Assembly: GCF_000504245.1 (NCBI RefSeq)
Contig: NZ_KI632509.1
Location: 3,019,751 to 3,083,750 of the forward strand
Reading direction: 5' to 3'
Length of the DNA stretch: 64,000 nt
DNA from: Haloechinothrix halophila YIM 93223
Lineage (GTDB): Bacteria; Actinomycetota; Actinomycetes; Mycobacteriales; Pseudonocardiaceae
Part shown: in pieces, positions 8,933 through 17,417 of the stretch
How the letters are laid out: each line of letters opens with the position of its first letter
How positions within the stretch are numbered: position 1 is the first letter of the stretch
The notes under the pieces: model-generated
Told to the model about the DNA's origin: nothing
What the model saw: the letters and a program-made list of their open reading frames with translations, nothing else
Database searches by the model: none
Program-made: the position numbers and the translations under genes

Positions 8933-9173
8933 GCGGTGACGGTGACGTGTCCGCGGATTCTCCTGGTGGCCCTGTCCAGAGATGCACAGCGGCGCCCTTC
9001 TCGGCACCCGCCGTTCCGATCGGACGTTGGTCGATGATCACGCCTCTTGCCGGCGCGGCGGTCTCGCCCGGTCCCATCGGGACCAGGCCCGCCTTACGCA
9101 CGATCTCACTGGCATCCGCCGCGCTGAGGCCAACGACGTCGGGTACCTCGGTGATCGGATCGTCACCGACCAT
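8901..9173 (-). CDS. Small single-PASTA-domain protein
   Basis: A 90-residue protein consisting almost entirely of one PASTA domain: EVPDVVGLSAADASEIVRKA near residues 8-27, then the VIIDQRPIGTA turn and a C-terminal Ser/Pro/Asp tail. PASTA domains of Ser/Thr kinases and penicillin-binding proteins bind muropeptides, but here there is no signal peptide or membrane segment, so a cytoplasmic or unknown role must be allowed. ATG 9173 is preferred; upstream in-frame starts at about 9197 and 9227 add no domain. The 3' end overlaps the araC-type gene by 32 bp in convergent orientation. Confidence 0.7.
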   Translation of the reverse strand: MVGDDPITEVPDVVGLSAADASEIVRKAGLVPMGPGETAAPARGVIIDQRPIGTAGAEKGAAVHLWTGPPGESADTSPSPLTESGDLDPV

Positions 9174-9305
9174 GGCATCCGAGTGTAGAGCCAGCATGCG
9201 CGGCTGCACAGTGACAACCGCTACCAAGGCGCCAGATCCGGCGCCTGGCGTACGAGCGCCCTACGCCGTCCTGGTTAACCCCGTGTCGTAACCTTCACTC
9301 GTTCG

Positions 9306-9322
9306 TGTCGTTGGCAACGACA
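9306..9322. promoter_or_regulatory. Perfect 17-bp palindrome upstream of the protease
   Basis: TGTCGTTGGCAACGACA has perfect 8-nt arms around a single G, about 80 bp before the protease start. The length and symmetry suit the operator of a dimeric repressor. No dedicated regulator lies next to it. A second, weaker hairpin with GGCGCC arms is at 9227-9246. Confidence 0.5.
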
Positions 9323-9403
9323 GATGTCGCTGCTCGGCGCGAGCTGACGCGTCACGTCGGCGGCGCGGCCATGATCCGTCCCGTTCGCCCGTGAGGTAAC
9401 CAC

Positions 9404-10399
9404 ATGACACTCACACGCATCGCCGCAGTCCTCGCCGCAGCAGGGTTACTCGCCGCCACGGGCACCGCAGCGCACGCCACGCTTTCCGCGACAGGAGGCG
9501 GCACCGCCGACCCCTTCACTGGGACGACCGCCACCGAGCTGATCGCGCCAACACCGAGCTGGTACACCGACGAACTGCATGCCGATGCGGTGGCGGCGGC
9601 CGAACGCGGGGAGGGTGTCGCGATCCCGGCTGGCGTCGACTACCCGGCGAGCGGCCTCGCGTTCGCCGGCATCCGGCCAGGAGCCTGGATCATTTCCCCC
9701 GCGGGATGCACGGCCAACTTCGTGTTCGGCACCGACGGCGACTACTCGATCGGCACAGCCGGGCACTGCGCCGAGGTCGGTGACGAGGTCACGATCATCG
9801 CCGCGCCCGGCATCGTCATGGCCATCGGCACAACGGTCACGAGTGTCGACAACGGTGTGGGCGACGACTTCGCGCTGATCGACATCTACCCGGAGATGCA
9901 ACAGCACGTGAACCCCTCGATGGCACACTTCGGCGGGCCAACCGGCGTCGGCGATCCTCAGTTCGGCGATCTGGTGACACACACCGGCCACGGCGTCGTC
10001 ATCGGTACCGGCGGCACTCCGCGCGCGGGAGTCGTGGTGTATCGCGGCCCCGGCGACGAGGGCCCCGACTCCGGCGAGGTCAGCCACAGCCGGGGCAAGG
10101 ACGACAAGGACGGCACCAACGGCAAGGGCAACGGCAATGGCGGTGGCCCGAAGGGCGATAACGGAACCAACGGCGGCGGCACCGCTGATGCCTACGCCTG
10201 GGACGGCGCCGCCTCCCCCGGCGACTCCGGCTCACCGGTACGCCACCTCGAAGGCGAGGCCGCTGGCGATCTCACCCACATCGTCGTCGGCGGCCCGTAT
10301 GCTCCCGGCCTGATCGCGGGAACCTCCATCCAACGGATGCTGGAGATCGCGAACAAGCCCCTGGCCACCGCGCCGAACGGTCCCGACCCGACCGCCTGA
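9404..10399 (+). CDS. Secreted trypsin-like serine protease with Gly/Asn/Lys insert
   Basis: A 331-residue protein with a Sec signal (residues about 4-26, cleavage after AHA). The chymotrypsin-fold triad is readable: His in GTAGHC near residue 120, Asp in DDFALIDI near 155, and Ser in GDSGSPV near 274. Between Asp and Ser lies a low-complexity insert, about residues 215-262, built of Lys, Gly, Asn and Asp, which no ordinary S1 protease has. ATG 9404 sits directly after GTGAGGTAACCAC. A 17-bp palindrome lies 80 bp upstream. It is an extracellular protease of unknown substrate; a self-cleavage or cell-wall binding role for the insert is possible. Confidence 0.85.
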   Translation: MTLTRIAAVLAAAGLLAATGTAAHATLSATGGGTADPFTGTTATELIAPTPSWYTDELHADAVAAAERGEGVAIPAGVDYPASGLAFAGIRPGAWIISPAGCTANFVFGTDGDYSIGTAGHCAEVGDEVTIIAAPGIVMAIGTTVTSVDNGVGDDFALIDIYPEMQQHVNPSMAHFGGPTGVGDPQFGDLVTHTGHGVVIGTGGTPRAGVVVYRGPGDEGPDSGEVSHSRGKDDKDGTNGKGNGNGGGPKGDNGTNGGGTADAYAWDGAASPGDSGSPVRHLEGEAAGDLTHIVVGGPYAPGLIAGTSIQRMLEIANKPLATAPNGPDPTA

Positions 10400-10470
10400 G
10401 CGGTACCCTCCCTGCGGCCCGAAGTCCGCCAGCGGGATCGCAGTGATCGCCGCTGCGGGCACCGCTCGGC

Positions 10471-11604
10471 TCAGCCGATGGCGGTGTGATGGTCGGCGAC
10501 CTTGCCGAACACGGTCTCCGAGCGCAGCGCCGAGTAGCCGGGCTTGATCACCTCGTTGATGAGGGCGAGGCGCTGGTCGAAGGGGATGAAGGCGGACTTC
10601 ATCGCGTTGACCGTGACCCACTGCAAGTCGTCGAGGTCGTAGCCGAACTCATCGACGAGGCGGCTGAACTCGGTGGTCATCGACGTCTGGCTCATCAACC
10701 GGTTGTCGGTGTTGACGGTGACCCGGAATCGCAGTCTTCTGAGCAGGGCAATGGGGTGCTCGGCGATCGACGCCACGGTGCCGGTGTGCACATTGGAGGT
10801 CGGACACATCTCCAGCGGGATACGCCGGTCCCGCACGAACGCGGCGAGGCGACCGAGCTTCGGCGTTCCGTCGGCGCCGAAGTCGATGTCATCGACGATG
10901 CGCACCCCGTGGCCGAGCCGGGCGGCGCCGCACCATTGGATGGCCTCCCAGATGGACGGCAGCCCGAAGCCTTCGCCCGCGTGGATGGTGAAGTGGCAGT
11001 TCGCACGCCGCAAGTACTCGAACGCGTTCAGGAACCGGGTGGGCGGGAAACCGGCCTCCGGCCCGGCGATGTCGAAGCCGACGACCCCGTCGTCGCGATA
11101 ACGCACCACCAGCTCGGCGATCTCCGTGGCCCGTGTCTCGTGGCGCATCGCGCAGAGCAGCAGCCCAACACGGATGCGGCGGCCAGCTTCGGCGGCACGC
11201 GCCGTGCCTTTGCGGAACCCGTCGAGGATCGCCTCAACGACCGCCTCGAGGCTCAGACCACGGTGCGTGCTCAGCTCCGGCGCGTAGCGGACCTCGGCGT
11301 AGGCAACGCCGTCGGCGGCCAAGTCCTCGGCGCACTCAGCGGCCACGCGGCTGATCGCGTCCTCGGTCTGCATGACGCCGACCGTGTGGGTGAAGCGGCG
11401 CAGGTATTCCTCGAGCGACCCGGCCTCGGCCGCGGCGGCGAACCAGTCGGCCACTCCCGCTTCGTCGGATACCGGCAGCTCGTCGTAGCCGGTCTGCTCG
11501 GCCAGTTCCAGCACGGTCGCCGGTCGCAGACCACCGTCGAGGTGATCATGGAGCAGCACCTTCGGGGCGCGCTGGATCTGGTCAAGGCTCGGCACGTCAG
11601 GCAC
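10471..11604 (-). CDS. add: Adenosine deaminase
   Basis: Adenosine deaminase converts adenosine and deoxyadenosine to inosine in purine salvage, using one zinc ion. The 377-residue protein has [11 protein letters not shown] near residue 18 (HxH zinc ligands), [14 protein letters not shown] (third His and catalytic Glu), RLGHGVRI and the late motif NTDNRLMS, in which the Asp replaces the second Asp of the common NTDDP but is usual in actinobacterial enzymes. Length is normal. The gene is convergent with the protease across 71 bp. Its upstream region contains the sequence TGTCTGACA, found again before the GntR fragment, so GntR-type control is possible. Confidence 0.93.
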   Translation of the reverse strand: MPDVPSLDQIQRAPKVLLHDHLDGGLRPATVLELAEQTGYDELPVSDEAGVADWFAAAAEAGSLEEYLRRFTHTVGVMQTEDAISRVAAECAEDLAADGVAYAEVRYAPELSTHRGLSLEAVVEAILDGFRKGTARAAEAGRRIRVGLLLCAMRHETRATEIAELVVRYRDDGVVGFDIAGPEAGFPPTRFLNAFEYLRRANCHFTIHAGEGFGLPSIWEAIQWCGAARLGHGVRIVDDIDFGADGTPKLGRLAAFVRDRRIPLEMCPTSNVHTGTVASIAEHPIALLRRLRFRVTVNTDNRLMSQTSMTTEFSRLVDEFGYDLDDLQWVTVNAMKSAFIPFDQRLALINEVIKPGYSALRSETVFGKVADHHTAIG

Positions 11605-11733
11605 GCGTTACCTCCCGATAGCTGCGGGGTTGTCGTGGGCTGGTGGTTGCGGGATGACGCAGGGCCAGTCTGCCGCACGCGGGATCGGAGCGGCCCGCGG
11701 TGGTGAGCGGCGCTCGAGGGCGACCCGAGCACC

Positions 11734-11742
11734 TGTCTGACA
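11734..11742. promoter_or_regulatory. GntR-type half-palindrome, site 1
   Basis: TGTCTGACA, the core of the perfect palindrome found at 11869, lies in the divergent region between add and the truncated GntR gene. Two copies 135 bp apart fit looping or dual control by a GntR-family repressor. Confidence 0.4.
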
Positions 11743-11868
11743 TCTGTGTTCGCATTGACTGACCCTTCTACCCATCATCCACTCACAAAGTCAAGCCTTA
11801 TGGACCCTCATCAAGCACCCATCCCGGGTGAGCTTCGAGCGTTGACGGATGTGGCAACCCGGCCTAAT

Positions 11869-11879
11869 TTGTCTGACAA
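11869..11879. promoter_or_regulatory. Perfect palindrome TTGTCTGACAA, site 2
   Basis: An 11-bp perfect palindrome of the GntR operator type (TnGTnnnACnA) placed 22 bp before the GTG of the truncated GntR gene, where a repressor would block its own promoter. Confidence 0.5.
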
Positions 11880-11901
11880 CGTCCGATCGAAGGGGTGCAT
11901 C

Positions 11902-12114
11902 GTGGCGCCGAGACGTCCGCGTCGGCGACCTGTCGTCGAGCTCTACGAACGGATCGTCAACGCGGTCCGGGACAACGTCTACCCGCCAGGTTCGACGTTA
12001 CCGTCCGAACCGGCACTCGCCACGGCATTCTCGGTCGAGCGAACACCGCTGCTTGTCGCGAAGTATGTGCTGCCGAGCGGGGCGCCGAGCATCACCGTGC
12101 GGCAGTCGCGCTGA
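11902..12114 (+). CDS. Truncated GntR-type DNA-binding protein
   Basis: A 70-residue frame opening with GTG 11902 behind GAAGGGG. Residues about 12-50 match the GntR winged helix (YERIVNAVRDNVYPPGSTLP then SEPALATAFSVERTP), but the recognition helix and wing degenerate after that, and no effector domain follows. It looks like the broken 5' end of a GntR regulator; the palindrome just upstream would be its own operator. A small functional DNA-binding protein is possible but less likely. The next gene, the antiporter, is convergent. Confidence 0.5.
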   Translation: MAPRRPRRRPVVELYERIVNAVRDNVYPPGSTLPSEPALATAFSVERTPLLVAKYVLPSGAPSITVRQSR

Positions 12115-12154
12115 TCCACGCCCCTTTCGGCCAGTGGATCCGGCCCGGCGTCGG

Positions 12155-13411
12155 TCAGAGACGGTGCCGGGTGTAGTGCTCGGTGACCGGAACGCGTTCG
12201 GATGCCGTCGGCGCGAGGCCTTCGGCACGTCGGGCGAAGCCACGCGCCCAGGGCGACGCGCTGATGCCGTGCGCGTAGACGCTCAGTAGCACCGTCGCCC
12301 CGGCGATCACCAGCACGTCGTTGGCGACGGCGACGCCCGCTCGCTCGACGACCAGCAACGCGAACAGGATCGAGGCCAGCCCGCGCGGGCCGAACCAGCC
12401 GAGGAACAGCACGGTCTCGGCCCGCACTCCCGAGCCGATCATGGCGACGGCGACGGCCGCGAGGCGCACCACGACCAGGCTGACCACGGCGTAGAGCACC
12501 ACCGAGACGCCGACCTCTGGCAGCCGGGGGCCGATGATGACCGCGCCGAACATGGCGAACGTGGCCACCGTTAGCAACTCGCCTTCCCGCTCGGCGAACT
12601 CGTGCACGTAGGGACACTGCTCGCGCGCGACCGACCCGAAACACAGCCCCGCGACGAACGCGGCCACGAACCCGTTGCCCGTGGCCACCTCGGCCCCGCC
12701 GTACGCGAGCCCGGCCAGCGCGAGTACCGCGAGACGTCGATAGGTGGCCGTGACCCAGCCCGCCTGGTCCATGCGCCGCAGCAGCCACCCACCGACGTTG
12801 CCGACGACGACTCCGACCGCGACACCGAGCCCGATCTGGCGCAGCATGAACCACACCCACGATCCGGTGGATCCGATATCGCCCTGCGCCGAGGCGGCGA
12901 GGGCGACGAACAACATCACCACCGGCAGCGCGAGGCCGTCGTTGAGCCCGCTCTCGACGTTCAACGTCTGCCGCAGCCGCACCGGCAAGCGGCGGTCGGC
13001 GATCACCGCCGCGCCCAGCGCCGCGTCGGTCGGGACAAGCACGGCAGCCACCAAGGCGGCGTCCCACAGACCGAAGGCTGGGAAGATCAGCACGGCGGCC
13101 GCTGTGCCCAGTACGACGGCGACCGGCAGGCCGATCGCGAGCAACCGCAGCGGGAAATGGTACTCCCGACGCAGCGCTGACAGGTCGATCCGCACCGCGT
13201 CGGTGAACAACACCAGCACCAGGGTCGCCTCGGCGAGCACGCGCACGGCGCCCTCGCTCACGTCGCCGCTGAGGACGTCCAGCCCGGCATCGCCGAGCAC
13301 GAGACCAGCGGCGACGAAGACCATCGGCGCGGTCACCGGGCTGCCGCTCGTCCGGCCTGACACCAGCCCATACGCGAGGACGAGCCCCGCCAGCACCAGT
13401 AGGTCGATCAC
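12155..13411 (-). CDS. CPA1/NhaP-type cation:proton antiporter
   Basis: A 418-residue polytopic protein with about 12 hydrophobic segments. The CPA1 hallmarks are VPTDAALGAAV in the middle and NVESGLNDGLALPVV, whose Asp belongs to the ion-binding ND/DD site; the hydrophobic core repeats the NhaP pattern. It exchanges Na+ or K+ for H+ across the plasma membrane. Its ATG overlaps the stop of the GH15 gene by four bases (ATGA), so the two are translationally coupled. The C-terminus is short, without the long cytosolic regulatory domain of NhaP2 types. Confidence 0.9.
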   Translation of the reverse strand: MIDLLVLAGLVLAYGLVSGRTSGSPVTAPMVFVAAGLVLGDAGLDVLSGDVSEGAVRVLAEATLVLVLFTDAVRIDLSALRREYHFPLRLLAIGLPVAVVLGTAAAVLIFPAFGLWDAALVAAVLVPTDAALGAAVIADRRLPVRLRQTLNVESGLNDGLALPVVMLFVALAASAQGDIGSTGSWVWFMLRQIGLGVAVGVVVGNVGGWLLRRMDQAGWVTATYRRLAVLALAGLAYGGAEVATGNGFVAAFVAGLCFGSVAREQCPYVHEFAEREGELLTVATFAMFGAVIIGPRLPEVGVSVVLYAVVSLVVVRLAAVAVAMIGSGVRAETVLFLGWFGPRGLASILFALLVVERAGVAVANDVLVIAGATVLLSVYAHGISASPWARGFARRAEGLAPTASERVPVTEHYTRHRL

Positions 13412-15276
13412 GGCGCGGTCCTTCCACCATGGGGTCGCACGCGACGTGTTGAGCGCGCTGTCCGTGCCTGGTCGATATCGGCAGCGGCGTTGATCAGTCC
13501 GATGTGGCTGAAGGCTTGCGGGTAGTTCCCCAGCAGTTCGCCCGTACGCGGGTCGATCTCCTCGGACAGCAACCCGAGGTCACTGGTGGCCGCGCACAGC
13601 CTGTCGAACAACCGCTCGGCACGCGCCAGCTCTCCTGCCTGCGCCAGGGCGGAGACGAGCCAGCACGATGCGAGCACGAACGTGCCTTCCTCGCCGACAA
13701 GGCCGTCGGTGTTGCGACCGTCATGGGCGCGATAGCGCAGCACCAGCCCGTTCTCGGTGAGATCCCGGGCGATCGCGTCGATGGTGGCACGCATCCGTTC
13801 GTCGGTGGCTGGCACGAAGCCGTAGATCGGCATCAGCAGCACGCTGGCGTCCAGCTCATCGGAGTCGAAGGCTTGCGTGTATGCCTGCCGCGTTGTGCTC
13901 CAGCCCTGCTCGAGGATCACATCACGGATGCGGTCGCGTTCGGTCGCCCACACGGCGGCGCGGGAAGGGTTGCCCAGATCAGGGGCCAGCCGCACCGCCC
14001 GGTCGAGGGCCACCCAGCACAGCAGTTTGGACGAGAGGTGGTGCCGCGGCTCGCCCCGGCTCTCCCACATGCCAGCGTCGGGCTCGCGCCAGCGGCGCAC
14101 CGCGGTTTCGGCCAGGTCGGTGGCGAAGTGTTGTATTTCCGGATGCAGCGTGCCCAGCCGTTGCCGGTACAGGTAGAGCGCGTTGAGCAGCTCCCCGTAC
14201 ACGTCAACCTGGATCTGGCACCAGGCACCGTTACCGATACGGACGGGCCGGGAGTCCCGCCAGCCGCGCAGGTGCGGCAACTCTCGCTCGGACAGGTCGT
14301 GTTCTCCGGTAATGCCGTACATGATCTGCAGCGATGACTCGTCGCGGGCGCTACCACCGGCCGCGCTTGTCATAAACGACACGAAGTCGACCGCCTCGTC
14401 CGGGCACGCGCCGGTGTAGAGCGCTTCCATCGTCAGGCTGGCATCCCGGATCCAGGCGTAGCGGTAGTCCCAGTTGCGTTCGCCGCCGATTTTCTCCGGC
14501 AGCGACGTGGTGGGCGCGGCGACGATCGCGCCGGTGGGTTTGTAGCTCAGGCCCTTGAGCACCCGGGAACTGAATCGCACCAGCTCGTGGTGCGGACCCT
14601 GGTAGATGTCGTGCTCTGCCTCCCACGACCGCCAGGCCGCTGCCGTGTCGTCGATGCGCTGCCCGACGCGTTCGGGTGCTGTCGGTTCCGGTGGTGGACG
14701 CTCCGGCGGCCCCCACACCAGTGAGAAGCCGCGTCGCTGCCCGGCAGCCACCCGGAATCGTGCATCGGCGCGATCGCGCTCACCGTGCAGCGGTACCGGG
14801 GCGCGCATCGCGAACTGGTTCGGGCCACCGAAGGTCCGCGCGCCACCTTCGACCACCCGCAGCAACGGGCGCACCAACCCGTACTCGGGCCGGGGAACGA
14901 GTTCCATCGCGAAGTCCACGGTGCCCGAGATGCCCTCGACCTCACGTACCAATTCGTGTGGCGCGTCGCGGCCCAGATCGTCACCGCGCTGACCGTGCGG
15001 GACAAGCAAGGCGTCACGCAGCCGCGCCGAACCGGACGCGGTGTCGAACGTCGTTTCCAGCACCAGGGTGCCGGGCATATACCGCCGCCGCACCGTCACG
15101 GTGGTATCGGTCGGTGAGATCGCCCAGTGGCCGCCGTCCGGATCGAGCAGCCGGGTGAACACCGACGGGCTGTCGAAGCGTGGCAGGCACAACCAGTCAA
15201 CCGAGCCGTGCCGGTCGACGAGGGCGGCGGTACCGCAGTCGGACAGCACACCGTAGTCGGCGATCGGCGTTGACAT
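13408..15276 (-). CDS. Glycoside hydrolase family 15 (trehalase/glucoamylase-like)
   Basis: Actinobacterial GH15 proteins of this 620-residue type are trehalases or glucan hydrolases acting by inversion. The N-terminal supersandwich domain starts with IADYGVLSDCGTAALVDRHG; the (alpha/alpha)6 barrel carries NWDYRYAWIRDASLTMEALY and, near the C-terminus, LLSEEIDPRTGELLGNYPQA, which holds a catalytic Glu region. There is no signal peptide, so it acts in the cytoplasm, probably on trehalose. ATG 15276 is chosen behind AGGTGACG; GTG 15312 is an alternative. The antiporter overlaps its stop by four bases, suggesting a joint osmotic-stress role (inference). Confidence 0.9.
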   Translation of the reverse strand: MSTPIADYGVLSDCGTAALVDRHGSVDWLCLPRFDSPSVFTRLLDPDGGHWAISPTDTTVTVRRRYMPGTLVLETTFDTASGSARLRDALLVPHGQRGDDLGRDAPHELVREVEGISGTVDFAMELVPRPEYGLVRPLLRVVEGGARTFGGPNQFAMRAPVPLHGERDRADARFRVAAGQRRGFSLVWGPPERPPPEPTAPERVGQRIDDTAAAWRSWEAEHDIYQGPHHELVRFSSRVLKGLSYKPTGAIVAAPTTSLPEKIGGERNWDYRYAWIRDASLTMEALYTGACPDEAVDFVSFMTSAAGGSARDESSLQIMYGITGEHDLSERELPHLRGWRDSRPVRIGNGAWCQIQVDVYGELLNALYLYRQRLGTLHPEIQHFATDLAETAVRRWREPDAGMWESRGEPRHHLSSKLLCWVALDRAVRLAPDLGNPSRAAVWATERDRIRDVILEQGWSTTRQAYTQAFDSDELDASVLLMPIYGFVPATDERMRATIDAIARDLTENGLVLRYRAHDGRNTDGLVGEEGTFVLASCWLVSALAQAGELARAERLFDRLCAATSDLGLLSEEIDPRTGELLGNYPQAFSHIGLINAAADIDQARTARSTRRVRPHGGRTAP

Positions 15277-15571
15277 CGTCACCTGCGTCGCTGAGGCCGC
15301 TCCGCGGCTCACCTATTCTGACGGTCGAATTACCAAGGATTTCGTACCCCAACTAAACCGGAAGTCACACCGGCACGCCAGCGGAACAAGACGAGTGTGT
15401 CAGCGTCCTAACAGTTCTGCTGACATATTCGACGGTACTACTCGCGAGCAGACCGATGTGGGCGGATTCGGCGACGTCATACTACTTTCGTGCCCTCAGG
15501 CAATGAGAAATGTGTGGCTCAACTGCGCCGTTCCCTCGGCCGTCCTGATGACTCGCGGTTAGGCTCGTTCC
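15277..15571. other. Divergent intergenic region, GH15 / DsbA-like gene
   Basis: About 295 bp without a gene. It is locally AT-richer than its surroundings and must hold the promoters of the two divergent genes. I see no strong palindrome, riboswitch or repeat in it. Confidence 0.4.
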
Positions 15572-16300
15572 ATGACGGATGCGGATATCCATTTCTACTT
15601 CGACCCGGTGTGCCCGTTCTGCTGGATGACCAGCAAGTGGCTGCGGATGGTGCAAGAAAAGCGCGGTTACACGGTGGACTGGCGTTTCATCTCACTGCGG
15701 CTTGTCAATGCCACAGTGGATTACGATGCGCACTTCCCGCCCGAGTACGAGGCGGGCCACACCGCGGGGCTTCGGCTGCTGCGGATGGCGGCTCGCATCC
15801 GCGCAGAACACGGCCGCGAGGCCATCGGCCGACTGCACGTCGCACTCGGGACACACATCTTCGACCGTGAGCCGCCCGCTGACACGGCAGGGGACCACGG
15901 ACGTGTCGGCACCCGCGAGTTCGTCGAGCCGATCCTGGCTGAGCTGGGCCTGCCGGACGACCTCGCCGATGCACTCGACGACGCCAGCTGGGACGAGGAG
16001 ATCAGCGCGGAGTCCGACGAGGCACGCGCACTCACCGGTAAGGACGTCGGCACGCCGATCCTGCACTTCGAGCCTCCTGCGGGTGTCGCGTTCTTCGGTC
16101 CGGTGATCAGCCGTCTGCCGACCGAGGAGCAAGCCATCGAACTCTGGGACCACGTCATCGGCCTCGCCCGCTTCCCCGGTTTCGCTGAGCTGAAGCGCAG
16201 CTTGCGTGAGCGCCCGCAACTGCGGGCATTCGGGGTGAGCGAGGACGAAGCGGGACTCGAGGAGGACTGGCACGGCGGTAGCCGACGGCAGAAACGCTGA
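15572..16300 (+). CDS. DsbA-fold oxidoreductase like mycothiol-dependent nitroreductase
   Basis: A 242-residue thioredoxin-fold protein with the active-site motif CPFC in FDPVCPFCWMTSKW near residues 10-23, and the matching C-terminal segment DVGTPILHFEPPAGVAFFGP plus PTEEQAIELWDHV. This order matches the M. tuberculosis Rv2466c family, mycothiol-dependent nitroreductases. Such enzymes reduce electrophiles with mycothiol in the cytoplasm, which fits an actinobacterium. The C-terminal 25 residues extend beyond the family's usual end. A 12-bp stem-loop right after the stop is a likely terminator shared with the convergent next gene. Confidence 0.83.
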   Translation: MTDADIHFYFDPVCPFCWMTSKWLRMVQEKRGYTVDWRFISLRLVNATVDYDAHFPPEYEAGHTAGLRLLRMAARIRAEHGREAIGRLHVALGTHIFDREPPADTAGDHGRVGTREFVEPILAELGLPDDLADALDDASWDEEISAESDEARALTGKDVGTPILHFEPPAGVAFFGPVISRLPTEEQAIELWDHVIGLARFPGFAELKRSLRERPQLRAFGVSEDEAGLEEDWHGGSRRQKR

Positions 16301-16339
16301 CGGCTCGGGCCAGAGGACTGCCGCGGAACCGCACGCTTA

Positions 16340-16376
16340 CCACGCCACATCGACTCGCCGGGGTGATGTGGCGTGG
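16340..16376. terminator. Bidirectional stem-loop terminator
   Basis: Perfect 12-bp arms CCACGCCACATC and GATGTGGCGTGG around a 13-nt loop, midway between two convergent genes ending at 16300 and 16391. There is no T-tract, as is common in high-GC actinobacteria. Confidence 0.7.
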
Positions 16377-16390
16377 CGATGTCTGGCGGG

Positions 16391-17239
16391 TCAGGGCGCG
16401 ACCGGCGACGCCGAGGCGCCAGTGGCAATCGTCCGGTGCCACCCACCAGGGCCGACCATGGGCAGCTCCATCCGTTCCAGGCAGGCCCACATGGTCAGCT
16501 GGTTCGCGGTCAGCAGCGGCTTGCGCAGCACCTTCTCCAGCGGCTCGATCAGGTCGTAGGTCGGCAGGTTGGTGCAGCTGACGAAGATCGCTTCCGCCTC
16601 AGGACGGTCCGCACGCAGGATGTGCTCGGCGATGGTGCGGTAGCACACCTTCCAGATTCCACCGCCGAGACCGAGATGCTCGCTGGCCACCGTCTCAACG
16701 CCAAGCTCGGCCAGAAACTCGTGCAGCTTGGTGGTGAGGTCCTCGACGTAGGGCGTGATCACGGCGATCCGGCGCAGGTCGAGGCGCCGCAGCACCTCGG
16801 CCAGCGCACCGGATGTCGTGACCGCGTCCGGCGGCCCGACCGCACAGATCGCCTCACGCAGCCGACGCTCACCATCAACCCCGTTGACGAAGCTGCCCGA
16901 GCTACACAGGTACGCCACCACCTCTGGCTCGACATGCAGCACATCGCGCGTAGCGGCGGCCACATGCTCGGAATCGCTGACAAGCCGCGCCATGTCCAGG
17001 CTGACCGGCACCGGTTCGTAGGGAGTGCGAGCCAGGTGCAGCGAGACATCGATCGGTGCCCAGCGCCATAGCTCACGTTCGAGCGCCAGGTCGAAGGGAG
17101 CGATCACGCCAATCCCCCGCTGCGCCACCGGACCCGTGAACGCTGAGCCCAGCTCCGCGATCGTGTCCTCCCAACGCTGAGCCTTCTCCGGATCACGAAA
17201 GGTCACCATCACGCTCACCTGCTCCCTGGCGTTCACCAT
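16391..17239 (-). CDS. Maleate isomerase / Asp-Glu racemase superfamily protein
   Basis: The family uses two cysteines to isomerise or decarboxylate small dicarboxylates. In this 282-residue protein GIGVIAPFDLALERELW marks the first strand, AYLCSSGSFVNG the first cysteine loop (about residue 100-112) and FVSCTNLPTYDLIEPLEKVL the second cysteine loop, as in maleate cis-trans isomerase and arylmalonate decarboxylase. So a role in nicotinate- or malonate-type catabolism is likely; the substrate is unknown. Starts at 17239 (ATG, used here) and 17209 (ATG behind a better AGGTGAG site) are both possible. The gene is divergent from a flavin disulfide reductase. Confidence 0.8.
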   Translation of the reverse strand: MVNAREQVSVMVTFRDPEKAQRWEDTIAELGSAFTGPVAQRGIGVIAPFDLALERELWRWAPIDVSLHLARTPYEPVPVSLDMARLVSDSEHVAAATRDVLHVEPEVVAYLCSSGSFVNGVDGERRLREAICAVGPPDAVTTSGALAEVLRRLDLRRIAVITPYVEDLTTKLHEFLAELGVETVASEHLGLGGGIWKVCYRTIAEHILRADRPEAEAIFVSCTNLPTYDLIEPLEKVLRKPLLTANQLTMWACLERMELPMVGPGGWHRTIATGASASPVAP

Positions 17240-17329
17240 GCCTGCCTGCCAGCTGGTCCGGCAGGCCTCCGGGCCGCTTACCCGTGGAACACCACGTGAA
17301 CACCTCATCATCCCAGCTGAGCGATCATC

Positions 17330-17347
17330 GTGTCATCCACATGACAC
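17330..17347. promoter_or_regulatory. Inverted repeat GTGTCAT-N4-ATGACAC
   Basis: Perfect 7-nt arms with a 4-nt spacer between the divergent maleate-isomerase-like and flavin reductase genes, about 71 bp before the latter. It is a plausible operator for a dimeric regulator; none is adjacent. Confidence 0.45.
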
Positions 17348-17417
17348 TCCAGGCAGCGCGTCCGCGCCCACGGTGTTGAGATGGAGGCAGGTATCCGTAA
17401 CTGGCGAGGACTTTCGA

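Noticed and set aside
11979-13430. 483-codon minus-strand frame over the antiporter
   Set aside because: Arg-rich translation in the wrong frame of a clear NhaP-type gene.
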